Source of the DNA: an uncultured bacterium
GTDB lineage: Bacteria; Planctomycetota; Planctomycetia; Pirellulales; UBA1268
DNA: 13,986 bases
Direction: 5' to 3'
Assembly: GCA_937959175.1 (NCBI GenBank)
Contig: CALGAS010000511.1
Span: 1-13,986 of the forward strand
A program made the translations under genes and the position numbers. Below, piece by piece: positions 7,759-13,986 of this stretch. How positions within the stretch are numbered: the first letter of the stretch is position 1; each line of letters begins with the position of its first letter. The notes under the pieces are model-generated. The model did no database searches, was not told the DNA's origin, and saw only the letters and a program-made list of their open reading frames with translations.

Positions 7759-8996
7759 GGTGCGGCCTCCTTGCGGGCCACGGCGCGGGCCGCCGACTGG
7801 CGGTACTTCTCGGCCATCGGCAGATCACCCCGCTGCCGGGCGACCAGAGCGAGAGCCAGGTGGGCCTCTTCGTGATCGGCGTCGAGGTAGAGCGTCTTGT
7901 GGAAGCAGCCCTCGGCCCGGTCGGGATCACCGGCGGACTGGTGCAGCATCCCCATCAAGAAGAATAGTTCGGCGGCGGGGGGAAGTGAGCCGCGGTGCCG
8001 CTCGCAGTGTTCGATGGCGTCGGCAAAGCGGCCGGCGTTGGCCAGCCGGCCCGCCTCGGCAAGCACCTCCTCGAGGCTCGGTGTGGGAGGCTCGGCCGCG
8101 GGCGGCGGGGCCGTGGAGAAACCTGGGGAAGCTGTCGCGGCCGGCCGCCGGGGAATGGCTCGGGCTCGGGGGGGCGGCGGAGCAGCGGCCGGCCGGGCAA
8201 CCGCGTGAACACCGCGGCGGAGGGCGAAGACCGAGGCGGTGCCGGCGGGCAGCCAGTCCCCCTTCATGATCGGCGGCTCGGCGGCCCCCAGCACCAGCAG
8301 CCCGTCGGCCGCAAGCAGCCGGTCGAGTTGGCGCTCGACCTGTCGCCGGGCCTCATCGGTGAGGTAGATCAGCAGGTTGCGGCAAAAGACCACGTCGTAG
8401 CGGGGCCGCTGGGCGGCAAAGGCGGGATCGAGGAGGTTGGCCCACTCCAGCCGCACCTGGTTCTTAATCCTGCCGCTGATTTCGGCGTGGCTGCCGCCGA
8501 CGGTGAACCAGCGTTCGCGAAAACGTGCATCGGCGTTGCGAAAGGCGTTGGCCGAGTAGCGGCCGGCGGCAGCCCGTTCGAGGGCCCGTCGGCTGATGTC
8601 GATCGCGTCGATCGTGAACTGCTCGGCCGCGAGCCCCGCTTCGAAGAGGGCCATCGCCATCGAGTAGGGCTCCTCACCGCCAGCCGCCGGACCGCAGAGG
8701 ATCCGGACGGGGGAGCGACCGGGCACAGACGCCCGCGTGGCGGCAAAGTCGGCGACAAACTCGAACACCTGACGATCCCGGAAGAACCAGCTCTCGGCGA
8801 CGATCACCTCCTCGACGAGTTCGTCCCGCTCGGCCGTCTCGCCGCGAACCAGGCGGGCGTAGGCGACCGAATCGGTCAGTTCCAGCCGATCCATCCGCTG
8901 CCGGACCGCCCGCTCGAGGGCGGCGCGTCCGACTGTCGCCACATCGAGGCCGATCCAGTCGCGGAGCAGCGATTCGATGTCATCAAGGCCGCTCAT
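7755..8996 (-). CDS. cheR: WspC-type CheR methyltransferase with C-terminal TPR region
   Basis: This 413-residue enzyme transfers methyl groups from S-adenosylmethionine to MCP glutamates. The all-helical N-terminal CheR domain (1-75) ends in ESWFFRD (68-74). The methyltransferase domain (about 76-262) shows a SAM-binding loop with GGEEPYSMAM (106-115), acidic Asp134 (DAIDIS) and VVFCRNLLIYL (202-212). The first loop reads CGPAAGGEEPYS where many CheR proteins have a Cys/Ser-Thr-Gly version, but GEEPYS is kept. A Pro/Ala-rich linker (265-305) leads to about three TPR-like helical pairs (307-405). TPR-bearing CheR is a hallmark of WspC and FrzF. The MCP has no C-terminal CheR-binding pentapeptide, so the TPR region may supply docking; that is inference. 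The start overlaps the stop of the upstream cheW (ATGA), and the stop overlaps the next gene the same way. Confidence 0.95.
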   Translation of the reverse strand: MSGLDDIESLLRDWIGLDVATVGRAALERAVRQRMDRLELTDSVAYARLVRGETAERDELVEEVIVAESWFFRDRQVFEFVADFAATRASVPGRSPVRILCGPAAGGEEPYSMAMALFEAGLAAEQFTIDAIDISRRALERAAAGRYSANAFRNADARFRERWFTVGGSHAEISGRIKNQVRLEWANLLDPAFAAQRPRYDVVFCRNLLIYLTDEARRQVERQLDRLLAADGLLVLGAAEPPIMKGDWLPAGTASVFALRRGVHAVARPAAAPPPPRARAIPRRPAATASPGFSTAPPPAAEPPTPSLEEVLAEAGRLANAGRFADAIEHCERHRGSLPPAAELFFLMGMLHQSAGDPDRAEGCFHKTLYLDADHEEAHLALALVARQRGDLPMAEKYRQSAARAVARKEAAP

Positions 8997-9529
8997 GATC
9001 GGTCCCCTGCGGCCGCCGCGACACTGGGGAGGCCGGCCAGCAGGTCAGCCGGCAGCAGCCGACCGACGTCGATCAGCTGGACCGTCCCACCGCCGAGCCG
9101 GTAGACGCGATCGAGGTATTCCGCGGCCGGCAGCCGCAACGGGGGCAGCGACGCCGCGGCCTCCTCGGCTGCCCGGACGGCGATGACGTTTTCGGCCACC
9201 AGGCCCAGCCGCACGAGGCTCCCGGCCGCTTCGTCGGGCTGGTGGGCATCCTGTTGAACGGCCGGCTCGTCGGTCAGGGAGTCGGTCGGAGGGCGGGGAT
9301 ATTCCACGACGATCACCCGCGTACTGAGCCGCTCGCTGGCCGCCGCCACCCCGAAGCGGCGGGCCAGATCGACCAGCGGCACGAGGCTGCCGCGGTAGGT
9401 GAAAATGCCCAGCAGGTAGTCGGGCACCTGCGGCAGCGGGCGGGCCGGCACGAGCGGCAGGACCTCGATCACCCGCCGCGATTCGATCGCATAGGGCTGG
9501 CCGGCGACGCTGAACGTGAGCAGTTGCAT
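8993..9529 (-). CDS. cheW: WspB-type CheW coupling protein
   Basis: This 178-residue protein is made almost entirely of a CheW domain. It begins MQLLTFSVAGQPYAIE and carries the core motif LLGIFTYRGSLVPLVDL at 39-55. An acidic insert of about 27 residues (78-104) splits the domain. It should bridge the MCP and CheA. The start at 9529 is chosen because AGGAA lies just before it and homology to CheW begins at residue 1. The frame stays open upstream to 9637, but that would run into the MCP gene and adds an Arg-rich tail with no CheW character. A 70-nt gap separates it from the MCP gene, the largest gap inside the operon. Its stop overlaps the cheR start (ATGA). Confidence 0.92.
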   Translation of the reverse strand: MQLLTFSVAGQPYAIESRRVIEVLPLVPARPLPQVPDYLLGIFTYRGSLVPLVDLARRFGVAAASERLSTRVIVVEYPRPPTDSLTDEPAVQQDAHQPDEAAGSLVRLGLVAENVIAVRAAEEAAASLPPLRLPAAEYLDRVYRLGGGTVQLIDVGRLLPADLLAGLPSVAAAAGDRS

Positions 9530-9532
9530 GAT

Positions 9533-9537
9533 TTCCT
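9533..9537 (-). promoter_or_regulatory. Shine-Dalgarno AGGAA for first cheW
   Basis: On the - strand GGCAGGAAATC directly precedes the ATG at 9529. The spacing is short (3-5 nt) but the match supports this start over upstream in-frame codons. Confidence 0.5.
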
Positions 9538-9599
9538 GCCGGGTGCCATTCCGTCGCGGCGAGCGGCGGCCGCGGAGCCCGCCGGGAACAGCGGCGGCG

Positions 9600-11630
9600 T
9601 CAGATGGTGAACCGCGACACCTCCTGCTTGAGGTCACCCACCGCCTCCCGGAGATGGACGGTGGCCGAGTTGAAGTCGTCGAGCGCGCCGGCGGTGCGAC
9701 TGGCCCCTTCGGCCAGCCGGACCATCGCCTCGCGGATCTGTTCGGCGCCTTGCGACTGGGCCCGCATGCCCTCCGTCACCTGGCCGAATCGTCCGGAGAT
9801 GCCCTGGACCCCCTCGATGATATCACCGAGCTTCGTGGAGACCTCGCCGATCTCGTGAACGCCGGCCCGGACCTGCTCGGCGAACTTGTCCATCTCCATC
9901 ACGCCTGCTGAGACTGCATACTGCATCTCCTTGACCATCCGCTCGATGTCGAGCGAGGCGACCGCGGTCTGATCGGCAAGGCGGCGGATTTCACGGGCCA
10001 CGACGAGAAAGCCGAGCCCGTACTCGCCGGCCTTCTCCGCTTCGATGGCGGCGTTGATCGAGAGGAGGTTGGTCTGGTCGGCGACCTTCGTGATCGTGGT
10101 CACCGCCAAGTTGATGTTGGAAGCCCGCTCGCTGATCGTCGCGAGCTTTGCGCCGAACGATGAGGTGCTGTCGGCGAGGGTCCGCATCGTGGCGTCCATG
10201 CCGGCGAGGTCGGCCCGGCCGTCGGCGGCCATCGTGCCGGTCCGACCGGCCATGTCGTTGACCTCGGTCATGGTGCGAACGAGTTCCTGGCTGGTCACGG
10301 AGATCTGCTTGACGGCCGCCACGGCCTGGCTCGTCGACGCCCCGTAGTCGTTGATGACCTGCTGCTGCTCGCTGGCGGTGGCCTGGATAGCGGTGGCGGT
10401 GCTCATCAGGGCCACCGAGGAGTGCTGGATCCGGCCGATCAGGCCCCGCAGGTCGCTCGTCATGGTCGCGATCGAGGCGAGCAGGGCACCGGTCTCGTCG
10501 TCGCTGGTCACCGAGACCGCCGCCCGCAAATCACCGCCGGCCACCTGCCGGGCGACCGCCATCGCCGTGCGAATCGGGCCGGAAATCGTCCGGGCGACGA
10601 TCAGGGCCGCCAGGGTGACGCCCACGATCGTAGCCAGGGAGAGCCCGATCACGGCCGACCGCTGGAAGCGAACCAGTCCGTAGGCCTCGGAAGCATCCTG
10701 CTTGACGACCAGCCCCCAGCGGAAACTGGGCAGGTAGCACCAGGCTGCCACGGCCTCTTCGCCGCGGTAATCGGTGAGCGGGCCATACCCGCGGGTCCCG
10801 CTGGCCGCATCCTGGGCCGCGGTGGCCTGGGAGGTGCCCAGCGGGATCCGCATCGTGAAGGCGGCGTCCGGGGCATGCCGCAGCGGCGTGGTCACGAGCA
10901 CGGCGTCACCGTCAAGTTGGCCGGCCACGATTTCACCGGTCTCGCCCAGACCACTGAAGTCGGAGAGCACTTGCCAGATCCGCTGCGGTCCGAGTCCAAG
11001 AGCCAGGACGCCGGTCAGCCGGCCCTCGTCGTAGACCGGGCAGGTGACAAAGGCCAGCGGGCGGCTCCCTGTGCCGTATCGCTGAAAGCCGCTCAGGTCG
11101 GACTGGAGCAGGGTGCGGGCCCGGTCGAATCCGATGGACAGTTCAGACGACGCCAGGCCGCCACCGGTCAGCGACGAGCCGGCGGGGATCGCCTCGTCGA
11201 GCGAAAAGAGCACCTGGCCGGAGCGGTCGATCAGCAGGAGCTGCTCGTAGCCGAAGGCCTTGGCGACGTAGGTGAGGTAATCGTTGAAACCCTCGCCGGC
11301 GGCCTTGATCGCGGTTCGGGAGTTGTCCGTGGCGGCGGTCGCTGCGGCTGAGATTTCCCGAACGGCGCGAATCACGGTGGGGCCCCGAGCCAAGGCCGCG
11401 CCGTCCCGGACACGCTCGCCAGCGTAGGCCTCGAGTTCACCGGCCTTGCCGGCGGCGGTCTGCACGAGCGTGTCGCGGACCGATCGCTCCAGGGCCGACG
11501 CGGCAATCCTGGCGGTGATCGCCGTCAGGATCGCGCAGGGAATCAGGGCGATGACGAGAAACCAAAACAGCAGTCGCCCGGCGATCGATCGCCGCATGGC
11601 GGGGGGCGGGCTGGGGAGAGGCTCGGTCAT
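9600..11630 (-). CDS. WspA-type methyl-accepting chemotaxis protein with extracytoplasmic sensor domain
   Basis: This 676-residue transmembrane receptor feeds CheA. Order of parts: TM1 about 19-42 (FWFLVIALIPCAIL), an extracytoplasmic domain about 50-320 with Cache-like strands such as YEQLLLIDRSGQVLFSL (128-144), TM2 about 325-347, HAMP about 348-400, and a long helical signalling domain to the end. The hairpin tip reads NAAIEAEKAGEYGLGFLVV (526-544), followed by AREIRRLADQTAVASLDIE (545-563). This is the WspA-like variant rather than the enterobacterial EAARAGEQGRGF form. The C-terminus (VSRFTI) has no CheR-binding pentapeptide. The start at 11630 overlaps the stop of the binding-protein gene (ATGA at 11627-11630). 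The frame is open upstream to 11840, but that part lies inside the binding-protein gene. The coupling suggests that the binding protein presents a ligand to this receptor. Confidence 0.95.
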   Translation of the reverse strand: MTEPLPSPPPAMRRSIAGRLLFWFLVIALIPCAILTAITARIAASALERSVRDTLVQTAAGKAGELEAYAGERVRDGAALARGPTVIRAVREISAAATAATDNSRTAIKAAGEGFNDYLTYVAKAFGYEQLLLIDRSGQVLFSLDEAIPAGSSLTGGGLASSELSIGFDRARTLLQSDLSGFQRYGTGSRPLAFVTCPVYDEGRLTGVLALGLGPQRIWQVLSDFSGLGETGEIVAGQLDGDAVLVTTPLRHAPDAAFTMRIPLGTSQATAAQDAASGTRGYGPLTDYRGEEAVAAWCYLPSFRWGLVVKQDASEAYGLVRFQRSAVIGLSLATIVGVTLAALIVARTISGPIRTAMAVARQVAGGDLRAAVSVTSDDETGALLASIATMTSDLRGLIGRIQHSSVALMSTATAIQATASEQQQVINDYGASTSQAVAAVKQISVTSQELVRTMTEVNDMAGRTGTMAADGRADLAGMDATMRTLADSTSSFGAKLATISERASNINLAVTTITKVADQTNLLSINAAIEAEKAGEYGLGFLVVAREIRRLADQTAVASLDIERMVKEMQYAVSAGVMEMDKFAEQVRAGVHEIGEVSTKLGDIIEGVQGISGRFGQVTEGMRAQSQGAEQIREAMVRLAEGASRTAGALDDFNSATVHLREAVGDLKQEVSRFTI

Positions 11631-12985
11631 CGCGGGCCTCCTGCCGTCGCGGCCTGTTCGGGGGTGCCAGGGGCCGTCCAGCGGCCACCCCAGCCGCGGT
11701 AGAGATCGGTGACGAACTGCTCCCATTCCAGCCGCGAGCGGCTGATCGGGAACGGCATCGGACGAACGGCCGTCCGGCTGCTCCAGACGATGTCGACCTG
11801 GCCATCCGGCCGGATCCGGCCGATGAACACGGGCCGCCATGTGTGCTGGGTTTCAGGGTCGACCGCGATGATTCCTTCGGGGGCGTCGAGGCTCTGGTGG
11901 CGGAGGGCGGCCCGCACCTGGCGGGTATCGGCGGTCTCGGCCTCCCGGACGGCCTGGGCCCAGAGGAGCACGCTGTTGTAGGCCGCCACCATCACGTCAG
12001 ACGTCGTCCGGTCGTTGCCGTATCGCTCCTTGAAGGCCGTTACGAAGGCCTTGTTCTGGGGCCGATCAAGGCTCTGGAAGTAGTTCCAGGCCGCATAGTG
12101 TCCGGCCATGTCGGCGGCGGCCGCGCCGCGGAGTTCGTTCTCCCCCACCGCGAAGGTGACGATCGGCGTCGTCTCCGGCTCGAGGCCGGCCGCCCGAATC
12201 GCCCTGGCGAACGGCAGCGCGGAGTCGCCGACGACGGTGCTGAGAATCACGTCGGGCTCGGCCGCGGCGATCTCCGCCGCCACGTCGGCCACGTCGGTCG
12301 AGCCGAAGGGCACATAAGCCTCGCCGGCCAGTTCGGCACCGAGGCCGGTCAGTTGATCCTTGACGATTCGATTGACGCAGTGCGGCCAGACGTAGTCGGA
12401 TCCGACCAGAAAGAAGCGGCGGGCGGCGAGGGTTTCGTGGCACCACTGGACCGCCGGCGTGATCTGCTGGTTGGGCGCGGCACCCGTATAGACGATGTTG
12501 GGCGACTGCTCCAGGCCTTCGTAGGCCATCGGATACAGCAAGAGATGGTCGTGTGACTCGACCACTGGGAGGACCCCCTTGCGGCAGGCACTCGTCCAGC
12601 AGCCGAAGATCACCTTGACCTCGTGCTCACGGATCAGTCGCTCGGCCTGACGGGCGAAGGTGGGCCAGTCGGAGGCGCCGTCAGCGATCACCCAGCGGAC
12701 CGGCCGGCCGAGCAGGCCGCCCTGCCGGTTGATCTCCTCGAGGGCCAGGACTTCGGCGTCGATCATCGACCGCTCGCTGACGGCCATGGGCCCCGTCTGA
12801 GAGTGCAGGATCCCGACAACGATCGGGCGGCGATCGACGAACCAGCGGTCGATGAGCAGCCAGGTCGCCGCGAGGGCCACCGCGAGGCCGAGGAGCCACG
12901 GCCACCTCGAACGACGTTGCAGCACCGGGCCGGGGTGTGATTCCGCGGCGGGTGACGAAGAGGGGGTGGGCGGGGCGTCGGCCAT
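11627..12985 (-). CDS. Membrane-anchored UrtA/AmiC-like periplasmic ligand-binding protein
   Basis: This 452-residue protein belongs to the branched-chain amino acid/urea/short-chain amide binding-protein superfamily (type I fold). From residue 55 it reads IVVGILHSQTGPMA, then FGCWTSACRKGVLPV (127-141), YPMAYEGLEQSPNIVYTGAAP (within 151-171) and FFLVGSDYVWP (191-201), matching the pattern of UrtA and FmdD. The N-terminus has a cytoplasmic Pro/Ser-rich head, basic QRRSR (23-27) and one hydrophobic segment (about 28-46), with no lipobox cysteine. It is therefore more likely a membrane-anchored sensor than a free transport component. No urea or amide permease or ATPase genes follow. Instead an MCP gene is coupled to it by ATGA, so it probably acts as the ligand sensor of the chemosensory pathway. 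The start at 12985 is preferred because the tail encoded up to 13069 is Cys/Arg-rich and looks non-native, but neither start has a strong Shine-Dalgarno sequence. Ligand: urea or a small amide is a guess from family. Confidence 0.88.
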   Translation of the reverse strand: MADAPPTPSSSPAAESHPGPVLQRRSRWPWLLGLAVALAATWLLIDRWFVDRRPIVVGILHSQTGPMAVSERSMIDAEVLALEEINRQGGLLGRPVRWVIADGASDWPTFARQAERLIREHEVKVIFGCWTSACRKGVLPVVESHDHLLLYPMAYEGLEQSPNIVYTGAAPNQQITPAVQWCHETLAARRFFLVGSDYVWPHCVNRIVKDQLTGLGAELAGEAYVPFGSTDVADVAAEIAAAEPDVILSTVVGDSALPFARAIRAAGLEPETTPIVTFAVGENELRGAAAADMAGHYAAWNYFQSLDRPQNKAFVTAFKERYGNDRTTSDVMVAAYNSVLLWAQAVREAETADTRQVRAALRHQSLDAPEGIIAVDPETQHTWRPVFIGRIRPDGQVDIVWSSRTAVRPMPFPISRSRLEWEQFVTDLYRGWGGRWTAPGTPEQAATAGGPR

Positions 12986-13209
12986 CGCGGGTGGGCGGCA
13001 GGAACGCCGCAGATGAGTTGTTCGGAGCGGAGACGGCACATGCCGGCAGTCCCTGCAATCTTTGACCATCTTTCCCGACCGGGCGAGGACCGAGCCGGAA
13101 AAGTTGTGTTTTTATGATTTTTTGGCGGGTGCAGCGGGTGCTGCGGCCGCAGATGGACGGCACTGCGAGGTCCCGCGGCGTGTCGTCGATTCAACCGAGA
13201 AAACCGGCA

Positions 13210-13219
13210 TTCCCGGGAA
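13210..13219. promoter_or_regulatory. Palindrome TTCCCGGGAA, possible operator
   Basis: This is a perfect 10-bp palindrome in the divergent intergenic region, about 25 bp upstream of the candidate -35 of the activator gene. A site this short can arise by chance, so the operator role is only a suggestion from position. Confidence 0.2.
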
Positions 13220-13243
13220 AAATGTCCTCACCCGGCCAATCGT

Positions 13244-13273
13244 TTGGCAGTCGCCGCAGCGATTGAGTATTCT
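13244..13273 (+). promoter_or_regulatory. Candidate sigma-70-type promoter for the activator gene
   Basis: TTGGCA (13244-13249) matches 5 of 6 bases of the -35 consensus and TATTCT (13268-13273) matches 4 of 6 of the -10, with an 18-bp spacer. Transcription would start near 13280, leaving a leader of about 170 nt before the ATG at 13452. Confidence 0.3.
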
Positions 13274-13451
13274 GGGATCTGGTTTCGTCGGACGTCTCCG
13301 GGCATCCGTCGGCCCTTGGCCTTCCCAAGAACGGCGGATAGGCTGAGCGTAAGAGCAAGACAGACTTCAGACAGAATCCAGGTGGCCCGTTCGGGATGTC
13401 GTCGGGGCCTGCTGTTTGTTCTGGCGCGATGACACGAAGGAAAAGAGATTC

Positions 13452-13986
13452 ATGGATCTGAACACCCAGAAGGCCCGACCAGAAACCGCCGGAGGCCCGT
13501 GTCACGGGGCGATTGAGCGGATCGTGGGTGTTTCGGCCTGGTCTGATCAGGTTCGCCGGTCGATCGAGCTCGTTGCGGCCCACCAGTCGAGCGTGCTGAT
13601 CATGGGGCCGAGCGGCACGGGGAAGGAGTTGATCGCCCGTGCCGTGCACGCGTGCAGCACTCGGGCGAAGAAGCCGTTTGTGCCGGTCGACTGTGCCGTC
13701 ACCACGGGCACGCTGTTTGCAAGTCACATGTTCGGGCATGTGAAGGGTTCGTTCACCGGGGCGACCTCTTCCACCTTGGGATGTTTCCGGGCCGCCAGTG
13801 GCGGGACCATTTTTCTCGATGAGATCGGGGAGATGGAGTTGGAACTGCAGGCCAAACTCCTGCGGGTGCTCCAGCAGCGGGTCGTGGTGCCGGTCGGCAG
13901 CCATGAGGAGACGCCGGTCGATGTCCGTGTCCTGGCGGCGACGAATCGGGATCTGGCCGTCGAGGTCAACGAGGGCCGGTTCCGCG
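13452..13986 (+). CDS. Sigma-54-dependent AAA+ transcriptional activator, N-terminal part, cut by window end
   Basis: The open frame runs from ATG 13452 (AAGGA at 13437-13441) to the window edge, giving 178 residues. The AAA+ domain starts after only about 20 residues, so there is no receiver, GAF or PAS domain in front. Motifs: Walker A GPSGTGKE (52-59), the sigma-54-contacting loop GSFTGA (99-104, usually GAFTGA), Walker B GGTIFLDEIGEM (117-128) and sensor I region VLAATNRD (160-167). The protein should hydrolyse ATP to open sigma-54 polymerase complexes. Activity is not controlled by an N-terminal receiver; control could come from a C-terminal domain beyond the window or from a partner protein, as with PspF. 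It is transcribed away from the chemosensory operon, so a regulatory link is possible but not shown. The DNA-binding domain would lie outside the window. Confidence 0.93.
   Translation, partial: MDLNTQKARPETAGGPCHGAIERIVGVSAWSDQVRRSIELVAAHQSSVLIMGPSGTGKELIARAVHACSTRAKKPFVPVDCAVTTGTLFASHMFGHVKGSFTGATSSTLGCFRAASGGTIFLDEIGEMELELQAKLLRVLQQRVVVPVGSHEETPVDVRVLAATNRDLAVEVNEGRFR

Larger units (their letters stand above)
12986..13451. other. Divergent intergenic region between sensor operon and sigma-54 activator
   Basis: This stretch of about 465 bp has no convincing gene. It must contain the promoter of the - strand chemosensory operon and that of the + strand activator. Visible elements are a conspicuous AT-rich patch (13101-13124), a 10-bp palindrome TTCCCGGGAA (13210-13219), a sigma-70-like promoter candidate on the + strand (13244-13273), and a direct repeat AGACAGA at 13358-13364 and 13369-13375, spaced by 11 bp. 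No clear -24/-12 sigma-54 site was found by eye on either strand. Up to 84 bp (12986-13069) could belong to the binding-protein gene if the upstream start is used. Confidence 0.5.

Noticed and set aside
9530..9637. Upstream extension of the first cheW frame by 36 codons
   Set aside because: It overlaps the end of the MCP gene and encodes an Arg-rich tail; the ATG at 9529 has a Shine-Dalgarno sequence and starts the CheW fold.
11631..11840. Upstream extension of the MCP frame by 70 codons
   Set aside because: It lies inside the binding-protein gene, and the ATG at 11630 forms an ATGA overlap typical of this operon; the membrane segment begins soon after it.
12986..13069. Longer binding-protein start at 13069
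   Set aside because: Not excluded, but the extra 28 residues are Cys/Arg-rich and would place an odd tail before the Pro/Ser-rich head; the start at 12985 looks more natural.
13245..13260. Sigma-54 promoter starting at TTTGGCAG
   Set aside because: There is no GC dinucleotide at the required 10-bp spacing after GG, so the -24/-12 pattern fails.

Overview
This window is high-GC bacterial DNA with long G/C-rich codons, many translationally coupled genes and little intergenic space. The style of the proteins suggests a planctomycete: a very acidic Asp/Ala-rich membrane protein, a receiver-less sigma-54 activator, and a chemosensory cluster of the alternative-function kind. This taxonomic call is an inference; no rRNA or marker gene is present.

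Left part (1-3639, + strand). A leader with three small hairpins precedes a two-gene operon. The first gene (152-2125) encodes a single-pass membrane protein with a highly acidic N-terminus that carries four DPW/DPF-type motifs; its function is unknown. The second gene (2122-3639), coupled to it by a GTGA overlap, encodes an amidase-signature hydrolase with an intact Ser-Ser-Lys triad. The amidase gene overlaps the chemosensory operon tail to tail by 15 bp.

Central part (3625-12985, - strand). This is one tightly packed operon of seven genes, read right to left. The order is a membrane-anchored UrtA/AmiC-like binding protein, an MCP with an extracytoplasmic sensor domain, CheW, CheR with a C-terminal TPR region, a second CheW with a four-cysteine N-terminus, a CheA-receiver hybrid kinase, and CheB. 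Apart from the first gene this is the gene order of the Pseudomonas surface-sensing operon wspABCDEF, and several proteins carry Wsp-type hallmarks. The usual output gene wspR (a GGDEF diguanylate cyclase) is not in the window, and a binding protein for a small amide or urea-like ligand has been placed at the head of the operon. The simplest reading is a ligand-sensing Wsp-like pathway: binding protein to MCP to CheA, adapted by CheR and CheB, with an output encoded elsewhere.

Right part (12986-13986). A region of about 465 bp separates the operon from a divergent, truncated gene for a sigma-54-dependent AAA+ activator that starts at 13452. No RNA genes, CRISPR arrays or insertion sequences were seen.
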